47,302 bases of DNA, taken from Coriobacteriaceae bacterium (lineage in GTDB: Bacteria; Actinomycetota; Coriobacteriia; Coriobacteriales; UMGS124). A program made the translations under genes and the position numbers. Location: the NCBI GenBank assembly GCA_019421015.1, contig JAHZGC010000030.1, forward strand, positions 1-47,302, in the 5' to 3' direction. The first letter of the stretch is position 1. Every line of letters starts with the position of its first letter. The notes beneath the pieces were generated by a model. It was given only the letters and a program-made list of their open reading frames with translations. It did no database searches and had not been told where the DNA came from. This document shows positions 1-11,591 of the stretch, in pieces.

Positions 1-513
<513 letters not shown>

Positions 514-515
514 CC

Positions 516-1172
516 ATGAAGGTCGATGTCACTACGCCCGAGGAGGAGCCTAAGAACGCCCCGGCCGCGGACGCCCAGGAATCGACCCCCGTGGTTGAAG
601 CCGAGGTCGTGGAGGAGCCGGGCGACGAGAAACCGGCCGACTCCCTGGCCGGCGAGGTCTTCTCGATGGCCGACATCGAGGCGGCGCGGGTTGATGCCCA
701 GGCGGCCAACGAGCGCTACCTGCGTCTTCAGGCCGAGTGGGACAACTTCCGCAAGCGTACGGCCCGCGAGCGCGAGGAGGAGCGCGTGCGCGCCTCCGAG
801 GGCCTCGTGACCAGGCTGCTCCCGGTGGTCGACGACCTCGAGCGGTCACTCGACCACGCCGCCAAGAGCAATCCCCAGGGTGCGTTCGGCGAGTTTGTGG
901 ACGGCGTGCACGCCGTGTACGACAAGCTGGTCGATGTGCTCAATAAGACGGGCGTCGTCGCAATCGACCCGGCCGGTCAGGAGTTCGACATGAACGAGCA
1001 CCAGGCCGTCGCCCACGTCGAGGACGCGACGCTGCCGAACTCCACGGTGCGCGACGTGTACCAGAAGGGCTACCGCATGGGTGGTCGCGTCATCCGTCCG
1101 GCCATGGTCACCGTCTCCAAGGGAGGCCCCGCCCGCGCTGCCAAAGAGGCCCCTGCTCCGACTGAGCAGTAG
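516..1172 (+). CDS. grpE: GrpE nucleotide exchange factor
   Basis: GrpE releases ADP from DnaK and so resets the chaperone cycle. The protein has 218 residues: an acidic, disordered N-terminus (about 1-50), a long coiled-coil helix containing ANERYLRLQAEWDNFRKR (about 65-85), and the C-terminal beta-wing with the family signature GYRMGGRVIRPAMVTVSKG near residues 190-210. The length and domain order are normal for GrpE. The ATG lies 2 bases after the dnaK stop, indicating translational coupling. A strong hairpin separates grpE from dnaJ and may lower read-through into the second half of the operon. Confidence 0.97.
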   Translation: MKVDVTTPEEEPKNAPAADAQESTPVVEAEVVEEPGDEKPADSLAGEVFSMADIEAARVDAQAANERYLRLQAEWDNFRKRTAREREEERVRASEGLVTRLLPVVDDLERSLDHAAKSNPQGAFGEFVDGVHAVYDKLVDVLNKTGVVAIDPAGQEFDMNEHQAVAHVEDATLPNSTVRDVYQKGYRMGGRVIRPAMVTVSKGGPARAAKEAPAPTEQ

Positions 1173-1226
1173 GGACCGCCCCGGTTCGCGGGGTGGCAGC
1201 TCGATAGGTCGCAACCCATAACGCCC

Positions 1227-1265
1227 AGGCCGCGTCGGACCCTCCAGTCCGGCGCGGCCTTGTTT
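1227..1265 (+). terminator. Hairpin between grpE and dnaJ (attenuator or terminator)
   Basis: Arms 1227-1240 and 1247-1260 pair over 14 bases with one G.U pair around a 6-base loop, followed by TTGTTT. This could partly end dnaK-grpE transcripts or protect their 3' ends. dnaJ lies only about 30 bases further on the same strand, so partial termination is more likely than complete. Confidence 0.6.
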
Positions 1266-1293
1266 AGAGTATGAAGAAAGGAGGGGCACCATC

Positions 1294-2256
1294 ATGGCTG
1301 CAGAGCAGCGCACGCTCTACGAGATCCTCGGCGTGGACGAGAAGGCCTCTGAGGACGAGATCAAAAAGGCGTTTCGCAAGCTCGCCGTCAAGCTCCACCC
1401 CGATGCGGGCGGTGACGAGGAAGAGTTCAAGCAGGTCAGCCAGGCTTACGAGGTGCTCTCTGACCCCAAGAAGCGCGCCGAATACGACCAGGCGCTCAAG
1501 TACGGCGCCTTTATGGGCGGCGGTGCCGGCCAGGGCGGGGCTGCCTATGGTGGTTCCGGCTTTGGGGGAGGCATGGACTGGTCGAGCATCATCGACTCGA
1601 TCCTCCACGGCGAAGGCGCGTTCGGTACCGACTGGGATCCCCAAACCACCGGCTTTGCCGGGTTCAACGGCTGGGGGCAGCCGCGTCCCCAACGGGGCGC
1701 CGACCTCACGCTGTCGGTTGACGTGTCTTTTGACGATGCGCTCGTGGGCGGCAGCCGCAAGGTGAGCTATCGTGTGCCCTCGACCGGCGAGACCGAGAAC
1801 ATCACCGTGAAGATTCCGGCCGGCGCCGTCGACGGCGGCCGCCTGCGCTATCGAGGCCGCGGCGAGTACGGTTCCAACGGCGGCGAGCGCGGCGACCTTG
1901 TGGTGACCACGCGCGTCGGTTCCCACCCGCACTTCAAGCGCGACGGGGCAGACGTCCGCATGGACCTGCCGATCAGCATGTACGAGGCCGCCCTGGGTGC
2001 CGAGATCGTGGTCACGGCCCCCAACGGCAAAGACGTCAAGCTCAAGATTCCGGCGGGCACCCAGCCCGGCAAGACCTTCAGGTTCAAGGGCATGGGCGCT
2101 CCCGACGTCAAGCACAAAGGGCAAAACGGCTCCTTCTACGTCAAGGTCGTCGTGGACATCCCCACCGACCTGACCGACAAAGAGCGTGAAGCTCTTGAGC
2201 AGCTGCGTGACCACGACCACCGCGAGCTTCGTTCGGGTATGAGAAAGGCACGATAG
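1294..2256 (+). CDS. dnaJ: DnaJ/CbpA-type Hsp40 co-chaperone without zinc finger
   Basis: J-domain co-chaperone that stimulates the DnaK ATPase and delivers substrates. The N-terminal J domain (about 1-70) carries the HPD motif in KLHPDAGG. A Gly/Phe-rich linker follows (GGGAGQGGAAYGGSGFGGG, about 82-100), then two beta-barrel substrate-binding domains (about 130-300). At 320 residues it lacks the four CxxCxGxG zinc-binding repeats of classical DnaJ, making it a type II (CbpA-like) Hsp40. The start follows an AAAGGAGGGG ribosome-binding site at the right distance. hspR begins 3 bases after its stop, so it belongs to the heat-shock operon. A zinc-finger DnaJ may exist elsewhere in the genome. 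Confidence 0.93.
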   Translation: MAAEQRTLYEILGVDEKASEDEIKKAFRKLAVKLHPDAGGDEEEFKQVSQAYEVLSDPKKRAEYDQALKYGAFMGGGAGQGGAAYGGSGFGGGMDWSSIIDSILHGEGAFGTDWDPQTTGFAGFNGWGQPRPQRGADLTLSVDVSFDDALVGGSRKVSYRVPSTGETENITVKIPAGAVDGGRLRYRGRGEYGSNGGERGDLVVTTRVGSHPHFKRDGADVRMDLPISMYEAALGAEIVVTAPNGKDVKLKIPAGTQPGKTFRFKGMGAPDVKHKGQNGSFYVKVVVDIPTDLTDKEREALEQLRDHDHRELRSGMRKAR

Positions 2257-2259
2257 ACG

Positions 2260-2691
2260 ATGGCCGTGAACGACGACGAGAAAAGCCGTCCGCTCTACAT
2301 GATCTCGGTGGCGGCCGAGCTTACCGGCATGCATCCCCAGACCCTGCGCATCTACGAGAGCAAGGGGCTGGTGAACCCCCGGCGTAGCTCGGGCAACACG
2401 CGCCTGTATTCGCAGGCCGACATCGAGAGGTTGGACCTCATCGGTCGTCTGACCGACGAGGGCATCAACCTTGCGGGGGTGGTGCGCATCCTCGACATGA
2501 AGAGCCAGATGGACGAACGCGACGTCGAAATCGAGGAGCTGCGCTCCGAGGTCAAGTCCCTGCGCGAGCAGGTACACGAGTACCGCATGCGTGAGACCAT
2601 CACGGCCCTCATGCCGTACGGCGAAGGCGGTAAGAACCCCTTGGCCGGCTTGTTGGGAGGTCAACCCTCGAAAGAGGAGGAGGATGGGTGA
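2260..2691 (+). CDS. hspR: HspR heat-shock repressor, MerR family
   Basis: HspR is the MerR-type repressor that shuts off dnaK and clpB operons in actinobacteria, using DnaK as co-repressor and binding HAIR inverted repeats. The 143-residue protein has the MerR helix-turn-helix near its N-terminus (MHPQTLRIYESKGLVNPRRS, about 25-44), then TRLYSQADIERL, and a C-terminal coiled coil (EIEELRSEVKSLREQVHEY). The ATG is 3 bases after the dnaJ stop and clpB starts 7 bases after the hspR stop, so it is encoded within its own regulon. No HAIR site was found inside the operon; the operator is presumably upstream of dnaK. Confidence 0.95.
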   Translation: MAVNDDEKSRPLYMISVAAELTGMHPQTLRIYESKGLVNPRRSSGNTRLYSQADIERLDLIGRLTDEGINLAGVVRILDMKSQMDERDVEIEELRSEVKSLREQVHEYRMRETITALMPYGEGGKNPLAGLLGGQPSKEEEDG

Positions 2692-2698
2692 GTGACCA

Positions 2699-5368
<2,670 letters not shown>

Positions 5369-5383
5369 AGGCTTCGTCCGCAG

Positions 5384-5433
5384 CAGCCCCGCGCTGTCCC
5401 CAAACGGGATGTGCGCGGGGCTGTTCTTGTTTT
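5384..5433 (+). terminator. Rho-independent terminator after clpB
   Basis: Arms 5384-5394 and 5413-5423 form a perfect 11-bp GC-rich stem, with a small inner TCCC/GGGA pairing in the loop, followed by TTCTTGTTTT. It ends the dnaK-clpB operon. Confidence 0.88.
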
Positions 5434-5630
5434 GGGGTAAGGCATCTGTCGGTAACAATTCAGAAAGAAACAATCAATCCCCGCCCAATATGCCAGGCAT
5501 CGAAATTACCTTTTCCGTTCCTTAAAATCCTTCTCGAAATTGCTCAGCTGGGCAAAGAAGCCCATGTCAAAGGGCTACAGGGGTTTTGTTGAGCCTCTTG
5601 GACAGGTGTTTTTGGGAGAAGGGAATGCTC

Positions 5631-6755
5631 ATGTTCGCAAAGCACGGAAAAGCTCTGATCGCATCGGCCGTCGCGATGTCCATGGTGGCGCTTGCCTGCG
5701 GTGTTGCGTTCGCGACCACCCCGCAGGAGCCGGTACAGCAGGAGGGAGCGCCCGCGAGCGGCGACCGCCTGACCATGGCCGAGTGGGCGGAGCTCTACCC
5801 CGACCAGTACGCTTCCTACGCCACCCCCGGCTGGAACGTCGAGAAGGGCGTGCGCGCGGGCCACTACCTTATGTTCCAGAACATGCAGCAGTGGGATCAC
5901 GCCACCCTCACCTGCATGAAGTGCAAGACCACCCAGTCCTACGAGATGCTTGAGGCCGGCTACGACCCCAAGACGCCCCTTGCCGACCTGGTGCCCGAGG
6001 TCGATGCCTTCTTCGACTGCTACGTGTGCCACTCCGACCCCGAGACCCTGGAGATCGTGCCCGGCATCCGCTCGTTCGACGAGAAGCGCGAGACCTACAT
6101 CCCCGACGCTCCCACCGGCACGATTCTCTGCGGCCAGTGCCACACCGGCTACACCCCCGGCTTCGACATTGACACCATCTACGAGGAGCGCCTGGCCGAG
6201 AACATCGAGACGGGCCGCACGCCCGACGAGAAGACCGGCGTCATGGGCGTTACCGCCGGCCACCCCGATGTCGAGATCTTCTACGACAGCGTGCACGCCA
6301 ACCTGGGCCTCACCTGCATAGACTGCCACATGGCGACCGTCGAGAACGCCGACGGTGAGCCGATGACCAACCATAACGCCTCCGGCCACCTGACCGACAA
6401 CCTCCCCGCCCTCGAGACCTGCCTCGAGTGCCACTCGGCCCAGGGCGTGGAGACCGCTGCCGACATGAAGGCCTTCGTGAAGAACGCACAGGCTGAGCTG
6501 GCCGCCGCCGGTGACGAGGCGCGTGCCACCATCAACGAGCTCAAGGCCCTGCTCGAGGAGGCCACGGCCGCCGGCGAGGAGTCCGAGGCGCTCGACAAGG
6601 CCCGCGAGCTGTGCTCCCGTGCCGCCTTCAACCTCACCTACGTCGAGGGCAAGCACAACCTCGGCAACAAAGTGGCCCACGACCCTGCCGAGCAGCACGA
6701 GATCGTTGCGCAGGCCGCCGAGCTTGCCCAACAGGGCATCGACCTGCTCTCTTAA
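5631..6755 (+). CDS. NrfA-like pentahaem c-type cytochrome (putative ammonia-forming nitrite reductase)
   Basis: Exported multihaem cytochrome of 374 residues. A Sec signal peptide covers about residues 1-28. Five haem-attachment motifs follow: CMKCK (95-99), CYVCH (130-134), CGQCH (167-171), CIDCH (229-233) and CLECH (264-268). One CxxCK plus four CxxCH is the signature of NrfA, in which the lysine ligates the catalytic haem. Other NrfA-like features are Arg-Ala-Gly-His upstream of the first motif, a Tyr three residues after CGQCH, and a paired-His tail. NrfA reduces nitrite to ammonia with six electrons. The protein is about 100 residues shorter than typical NrfA, and no NrfH quinol dehydrogenase is adjacent, so the substrate is uncertain. 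ATG 5631 is preferred over ATG 5625 because of its spacing from GGGAGAAGGG. Confidence 0.8.
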   Translation: MFAKHGKALIASAVAMSMVALACGVAFATTPQEPVQQEGAPASGDRLTMAEWAELYPDQYASYATPGWNVEKGVRAGHYLMFQNMQQWDHATLTCMKCKTTQSYEMLEAGYDPKTPLADLVPEVDAFFDCYVCHSDPETLEIVPGIRSFDEKRETYIPDAPTGTILCGQCHTGYTPGFDIDTIYEERLAENIETGRTPDEKTGVMGVTAGHPDVEIFYDSVHANLGLTCIDCHMATVENADGEPMTNHNASGHLTDNLPALETCLECHSAQGVETAADMKAFVKNAQAELAAAGDEARATINELKALLEEATAAGEESEALDKARELCSRAAFNLTYVEGKHNLGNKVAHDPAEQHEIVAQAAELAQQGIDLLS

Positions 6756-6802
6756 AGGCGCGGATAAGCGGTCGGTCGAACAAAGCAACAACGGGTTGGA
6801 CC

Positions 6803-6835
6803 ACGGGGTAGCCTCGCGCTGAGGGGCTGCCCCGT
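6803..6835 (+). terminator. Hairpin after the nrfA-like gene
   Basis: Arms 6803-6813 and 6825-6835 pair over 11 bases (one G.U pair) around an 11-base loop, followed by a weak CTTAT tract. It is a plausible terminator 48 bases after the stop codon. Confidence 0.55.
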
Positions 6836-7028
6836 CTTATACCGGGCGGGAGCGCAAGGCTGCCGTCCTGGCAATCGCCACATCCGCCTGCAAGAGCCCC
6901 GCATGGTGCCGCCGCCGTAGACGAACCGCGGCGCAACGGTTAGACTGGGGCCGACTTGGCACCGCGGCGGCGAGAGGGGAGAGCGCCCGGGTGCCCCGAG
7001 GGATATGCGGGGGGAGGGCAGCACGGGC

Positions 7029-7761
7029 ATGAAGGTCATGTTCGCCGACGACGACGCCGATTTGCGCGCGGTCGTGGGGCGCATCATGGTGGAGGACGGC
7101 CATGCGTTTTGTGGCGTTGGGGACGGGACCGAGGTCCTTGCCCGACTCGACGAGGAACACCCGGACATAATAATCCTTGATATAGCTATGCCCCATATGG
7201 ACGGTTTCGAGACGTGCCAGAGATTGCGGGGGGCGCGGCGTGCGTACCCCGGTTATCTTTCTCTCGGCAAAAGGCGATATCGTCGACAAAAGCGTTGGTT
7301 TCAGGTCTGGCTGCGACGACTACCTCACCAAGCCGTTCAGCCCCCTAGAGCTCTCTTTGCGGGTGGAGGCGCTTTTGAGGCGCTGTGTACCCGGCGGGGG
7401 AGAGGCGGCCGTGTCGCAGGAGGCCACGCCTACCCAGCCACATCGCGACAGTCCCCAAGGGCGGCTACGTATCGGCGAGCTCGAGATCGACTTCGACGGC
7501 TATGAGGTGCTGCGCGACGGGCGTCCCACCAGGCTCACGCCCAAGGAGTTCGAGATCGTCGCACTGCTGGCGGCCTCGGCGGGCAAGGTCTTTACCCGTG
7601 AAGAGATCCTCGAACATATCTGGGGTGAGCATGAGGGGATGGACCTGCGCAGCGTCACCGTGTTCGTGCGCAAAATACGCGAGAAGATCGAGCCCGTTCC
7701 GTCTGACCCGCGCTATCTCTTGACGGTATGGCGCGTGGGTTACAAGTTCGCGTCGAATTGA
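7029..7761 (+). pseudogene. OmpR/PhoB-family response regulator, frameshifted in a G run
   Basis: Two-component response regulator with a receiver domain (acidic FADDDAD, phospho-acceptor Asp51 in LDIAMPHMDG, conserved Lys in LTKPF) and a C-terminal winged-helix DNA-binding domain (LTPKEFEIVALLAASAG, SVTVFVRKIREKIEP). The frame that starts at ATG 7029 fails after LRG, and the rest of the protein continues in the next frame. Removing one G from the six-G run at 7228-7233 restores a normal receiver domain (LRGRGVRTPVIFLSAKGD) and a full-length protein of about 243 residues. The histidine kinase follows immediately. The break may be a sequencing or assembly error, phase variation, or true inactivation; codon usage is otherwise intact, so error or recent change is most likely. 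Confidence 0.85.
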
Positions 7762-7775
7762 CGGACGGCCACGCC

Positions 7776-9068
7776 ATGACCGCTGGAGTTCAGGTCAAAC
7801 CCACCGAGGCACTTACGCGCAGGACGGCGCGCAAGTTCGCAATATCAAATTTCTTGATTCTTGCCGTGGTGCTGCTCGCGTTCATCGTGGTGCTCAACGT
7901 CTGGTCGTACATGTATAGTTACGGCCACATCGACGCACGGTCGAACTACCAGGTCCAAACCTTCATCGACGAGCACCAGTCCGCCGAAGACCACACCTAC
8001 GGCCTTTCGAAGTCGTTCATACCCGTGCTCTATATCAAGACGGCCGACGGCGAGCTTTTGAACCTGCATCCGACCGACGACATCCCCCCGGCCGATATCG
8101 AGCAACTCTTGGAGTACCCCGCTCCGTTTGGTGACTCGACGGCCGAGGTGGACGGCCGCTCGTATCGGATTCACCGCGAGCATCGGGATGCCGCCATTGT
8201 GGAGGGACCCACGACCTACCAGGTCGACGAGGTGCGCCTGTTCCGCAACATCACGGAGGAGACGGCCCTGCGGCGCAACCTCATATCCATGAGCATTGCC
8301 ACCTACCTGGTAAGCCTCGTGGCGATGGCGCCGGTTGGGTACTTCATGGCCAAGCGGTCCATGGTCCCCATCCGCGATGCCTGGGAGCGGCAACGACAGT
8401 TTTCGGCCGACGCCTCCCACAAGCTTAAGACGCCCCTCGCCGTGATCCTTGCCAACACCGAGATGGCGCTGCGCCACCCCGAGCATCGGATTGCCGACGA
8501 GGCTCCGGCCCTTGAGGCGAGCCTTGCCCACGCATATAAGATGCGCAACACGCTTTCTGACCTGCTCACCCTGACTCAGGTAGAGGACAGCATGCTCGAC
8601 CACATAGACACCGTCGTGGACTTGGGAGACGTGGTCGAGCAGCTTTACGAGGGGCTGGGACAGCTTGCCGTTCAGCAGGGCGTGGGGCTGGCGGTCGACA
8701 CCCAAGAGGGGGCGCTGGTCCTTGGCGACTGCGACCGGCTCGAGGAGCTGGTCACGGTGTTCGTCGAAAACGCGATTCAGTATACGGCCGCCGGAGGTGA
8801 GGTTTCGGTCGACTGCCGCCCGGAGGGGAAGTGGGCAGTCCTGACGGTAAGGGACACTGGCATGGGCATGGGCCCCGAAACGGTGGCCCATGTGTTCGAC
8901 CGGTTCTACCGCTCTGAGCAGGCACGCCAGGCCAACCCGCACGGAACGGGCCTTGGCCTGCCTATAGCGGAGTGGATTGCCAACCGCCACGGCGGCCGTA
9001 TCGACATCGCCAGCGAGAGGGGACGGGGCACGACCGTGCGCGTCCTGCTGCCGCGCGCGGGGGCATAG
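7776..9068 (+). CDS. Two-component sensor histidine kinase
   Basis: Membrane sensor kinase of about 430 residues, paired with the response regulator just upstream. An N-terminal membrane helix (about 20-45) is followed by an extracytoplasmic sensor region of about 130 residues, a second membrane helix near residues 170-190, and the catalytic core. Core motifs are the H box DASHKLKTPLAVI (His215), N box FVENAIQYTAAGG, G1 DTGMGMG, F box VFDRFYRS and G2 HGTGLGLPIAEW. The H box reads HKLKTP rather than the usual HELRTP. ATG 7776 lies 14 bases after the regulator stop; an in-frame ATG at 7728 inside the regulator gene is an alternative start. The signal sensed is unknown. Confidence 0.9.
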   Translation: MTAGVQVKPTEALTRRTARKFAISNFLILAVVLLAFIVVLNVWSYMYSYGHIDARSNYQVQTFIDEHQSAEDHTYGLSKSFIPVLYIKTADGELLNLHPTDDIPPADIEQLLEYPAPFGDSTAEVDGRSYRIHREHRDAAIVEGPTTYQVDEVRLFRNITEETALRRNLISMSIATYLVSLVAMAPVGYFMAKRSMVPIRDAWERQRQFSADASHKLKTPLAVILANTEMALRHPEHRIADEAPALEASLAHAYKMRNTLSDLLTLTQVEDSMLDHIDTVVDLGDVVEQLYEGLGQLAVQQGVGLAVDTQEGALVLGDCDRLEELVTVFVENAIQYTAAGGEVSVDCRPEGKWAVLTVRDTGMGMGPETVAHVFDRFYRSEQARQANPHGTGLGLPIAEWIANRHGGRIDIASERGRGTTVRVLLPRAGA

Positions 9069-9204
9069 GACGCGGCGGCGCGGGCTTCCCGTCCAGGGTG
9101 GTTTTTGTTGGGCGGGCAGTGTTCGTCGCGCTATCATGCACGGGTCGTACCGTGCCGATTCTCAGGCCTGTCATCGGGTTTTGAATCAGAGAGGGGATTT
9201 GCAT

Positions 9205-10239
9205 ATGCAGGCGTCGTCCCAATCCGAGACCGGTGCTTCCAACTCTTCCGACCTTGCCGGACGTGTGCGCGCTTTGGCACCCATGCTGGCCGACGCCGAC
9301 CCGCGCATACGCAAAAGCGCTGTGATCGCCTTGGGACGCATGGGATGTCCCGAGGCGACGCGGGAGTTGTGCGCATGCCTTGACGATCGGGTCGAGGGCG
9401 TGCGCGTGCTCGCCTGCCAAGCGTTGGGGCGTGCCGCCGACCCCGCCAGCATACCGGTCCTTCTCGCCCGCGTGCATGATGAGTCGGCCGAGGTTCGGGC
9501 CGGTATTCTCTGGGCCCTCGCCAACGTGGTCGCCCATGGCAACCCAACCGATGAGGTGCGCCGGGCCCTTTTCTCTCCCATCGTCGTGATGGCCTTTGAC
9601 CCTGACGACGGCGTGCGGGCCGATGCCGCAGCCGTTCTCGGCTCCCTGCGCGACCCGCGTTGCGCCGACGCGCTTGCGGTCTTGCTCGAAGACGGCCAGC
9701 CCCGCGTGCGGGCCAACGCCTGCGCGAGCCTTGGTCTCTTAGACGACGCCGCTGGGTTCGAGGCCCTTCTGACCGTGGCGGAGAGCCCCTCAGAAGACCC
9801 GCTGGTCCTTGTCTCGGCCCTCGATGGTTTGGCCCGCAGGGCCGAAAGGGGCGGCCCTGGGCACGAGGATTCGCAGGCGGACCGGGCGGTCAAGGCCGTC
9901 TGCGCGCTGACGCGTCTGCCAGAAGGCCCGCGCAGCTCTTCTCCCGAAGGAACCTCTGCGGCCGATGTGCGGGCGACGGCGGCCTGGGCCCTTGGGCTGA
10001 TGGCGCCCCTGGCGCCGGGGTGTGGCGCCGCGGCGGTCGAGGTACTTGCGGATTCCCTGGATAGCGGCGACTCGTGGACGCAGCGCTATGCCATCGAGGC
10101 CTTGGCGCGTATCCACAATGAAGAGGCCCGCCTAATACTGGACACCTGGGCCAAGCGGCTGGAGGCCGAGGGCCGGGTGGCGGATGAGGACACCGCCCGC
10201 GTGCTCCGACAGGCCTTGGAGACGTTCGAGGCTCGGTGA
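9205..10239 (+). CDS. HEAT-repeat protein
   Basis: A 344-residue, probably cytoplasmic protein built of alpha-helical HEAT repeats. Repeating patterns of about 31 residues are visible: DADPRIRKSAVIALGRM, DDRVEGVRVLACQALGRA, DESAEVRAGILWALANV, DPDDGVRADAAAVLGSL and DGQPRVRANACASLGLL, with further diverged copies to the C-terminus. Such proteins are scaffolds for protein-protein binding; some relatives assist phycobilin lyases, but nothing here points to that role. The ATG follows GAGAGGGG at a good distance. It stands alone between the histidine kinase and L31, and its specific function is unknown. Confidence 0.85.
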   Translation: MQASSQSETGASNSSDLAGRVRALAPMLADADPRIRKSAVIALGRMGCPEATRELCACLDDRVEGVRVLACQALGRAADPASIPVLLARVHDESAEVRAGILWALANVVAHGNPTDEVRRALFSPIVVMAFDPDDGVRADAAAVLGSLRDPRCADALAVLLEDGQPRVRANACASLGLLDDAAGFEALLTVAESPSEDPLVLVSALDGLARRAERGGPGHEDSQADRAVKAVCALTRLPEGPRSSSPEGTSAADVRATAAWALGLMAPLAPGCGAAAVEVLADSLDSGDSWTQRYAIEALARIHNEEARLILDTWAKRLEAEGRVADEDTARVLRQALETFEAR

Positions 10240-10385
10240 CGACGAGCCGGTCGAGCACGGCTTGCATGGATAGCATGGACGCTTCGTGATGCGCTGGCGT
10301 CAACCGTACATCCGTGCTAATATCTATCGGCTCTCGGGACATTGGTCGGAAACTAATGTCTCATCACTACCAAAGGAGTATTGTC

Positions 10386-10793
10386 ATGAAGCAGGGCATC
10401 CACCCCGACTACGTTGAGTGCACCGTTCGCTGCACCTGCGGCAACACTTGGAAGACCCACGACACCGTGCCCGAGCTCACGGTCGAGCTTTGCAACGCCT
10501 GCCACCCGTTCTACACGGGCCAGCAGAAGTTCGTCGATACCGGCGGACGCGTCCAGCGCTTCGCCGACAAGTTCGGCGGTGCCGCCCAGGCCGCCCTCGA
10601 GAAGGAGAAGGCCGCCAAGGCCGCCCGTGCAGCCAAGAACGCCGAGCTTGAGGCTGCCGCAAAGATCGAGCGCGAGAAGAAGGCTGCCGAGAAGGCCAAG
10701 CGTGCTGCCGAATACGCCGCCGCCCACGCCGACGAGGCTCCCGTGGCCGAGGTTGTCGAAGAGACCATCGTGGAGGAGACTCCCGCCGAGTAG
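10386..10793 (+). CDS. rpmE: 50S ribosomal protein L31 with long Ala/Lys-rich C-terminal tail
   Basis: The first ~70 residues are a normal zinc-binding (C+) L31: MKQGIHPDYV at the start, paired cysteines at 16 and 18 (CTC), CNAC near 36-39, and HPFYTGQQKFVDTGGRV. L31 sits on the 50S central protuberance and bridges to the 30S subunit. The protein then continues for about 65 residues of Ala, Lys and Glu repeats (KEKAAKAARAAKNAELEAAA) ending in an acidic segment. This doubles the usual length and is predicted to be a long helix or disordered tail. The ATG follows AAAGGAG. A strong terminator lies directly downstream. Confidence 0.95.
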   Translation: MKQGIHPDYVECTVRCTCGNTWKTHDTVPELTVELCNACHPFYTGQQKFVDTGGRVQRFADKFGGAAQAALEKEKAAKAARAAKNAELEAAAKIEREKKAAEKAKRAAEYAAAHADEAPVAEVVEETIVEETPAE

Positions 10794-10821
10794 GCGTGGC
10801 GTCTATAGAGGATTGCTTTGG

Positions 10822-10857
10822 GCCGCCCCGAGGATACCTGCCTCGGGGCGGCTTTTT
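10822..10857 (+). terminator. Rho-independent terminator after rpmE
   Basis: A perfect 12-bp stem (10822-10833 with 10841-10852), a 7-base loop and a run of five T. It separates rpmE from thyX. Confidence 0.93.
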
Positions 10858-10902
10858 GCTACCCTTGGTGCAATTGCCTGTTATCGGAGAAAGGAATCCG
10901 CC

Positions 10903-11589
10903 ATGGAGGTCACGCTGCTTTACCACACGCCGGATCCGGAACGCGCCGTGGCGACGGCCGCCCGTCTCTGCTATGCCCCCGTGGGCGGCAAGGAGCTGAT
11001 GGAGGGGCTTACCGACGAGCGCATCCACAAGGTGCTCGGCACGATCATGGGCTCCGGTCATTTCTCCACCCTTGAGCACGCGAGCTATACGTTCAGCATC
11101 GAAGGGGTGAGCAGGGCGCTCACCCACCAGCTGGTGCGCCACCGCCTTGCCAGTTTTAACCAGCAGTCCCAGCGTTACGTCAAGTTCAAGGAGGAACCGC
11201 CTGTTGTAAAGCCGCCGTCGGTTGCCGGAGACCCGGTGTGCTCCCAAGCTTTTGACGCCGCCGTTGCCGCCGTCTGGTCTGCCTACGACCAGCTCGTGCG
11301 GGCCGGGATCCCTGCCGAAGACGCCCGCTACCTTCTTCCGAATGCCTGCGAGAGCAAGATAGTCGTGACCATGAACATCCGCGAGCTCCTGCACTTCTTT
11401 GAGCTGCGTTGCTGCAACCGCGCCCAATGGGAGATTCGCGCGCTTGCATGGGCTATGCTCGAGCTGGTTCGCCCCACCGCCCCCTTTATTTTTAAAGACG
11501 CGGGTCCCGGGTGTGTCCGCGGCGCGTGCCCCGAGGGAAAGATGAGCTGCGGAGAACCTTACGAGCGGTATTGTCCTGAACAGGAGTAG
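10903..11589 (+). CDS. thyX: ThyX flavin-dependent thymidylate synthase
   Basis: ThyX methylates dUMP to dTMP using methylenetetrahydrofolate, FAD and NADPH, and replaces ThyA in many anaerobes and actinobacteria. The 228-residue protein contains the diagnostic ThyX motif RHRLASFNQQSQRY (family form RHRxxSxNxxSxRY). It also has SHFSTLEHASYTF-like residues near the N-terminus and NIRELLHFFELRCCNRAQWEIR near the C-terminus, both typical. The ATG follows a GGAGAAAGGA ribosome-binding site. hslO begins 2 bases after its stop, suggesting co-transcription. Confidence 0.96.
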   Translation: MEVTLLYHTPDPERAVATAARLCYAPVGGKELMEGLTDERIHKVLGTIMGSGHFSTLEHASYTFSIEGVSRALTHQLVRHRLASFNQQSQRYVKFKEEPPVVKPPSVAGDPVCSQAFDAAVAAVWSAYDQLVRAGIPAEDARYLLPNACESKIVVTMNIRELLHFFELRCCNRAQWEIRALAWAMLELVRPTAPFIFKDAGPGCVRGACPEGKMSCGEPYERYCPEQE

Positions 11590-11591
11590 CC

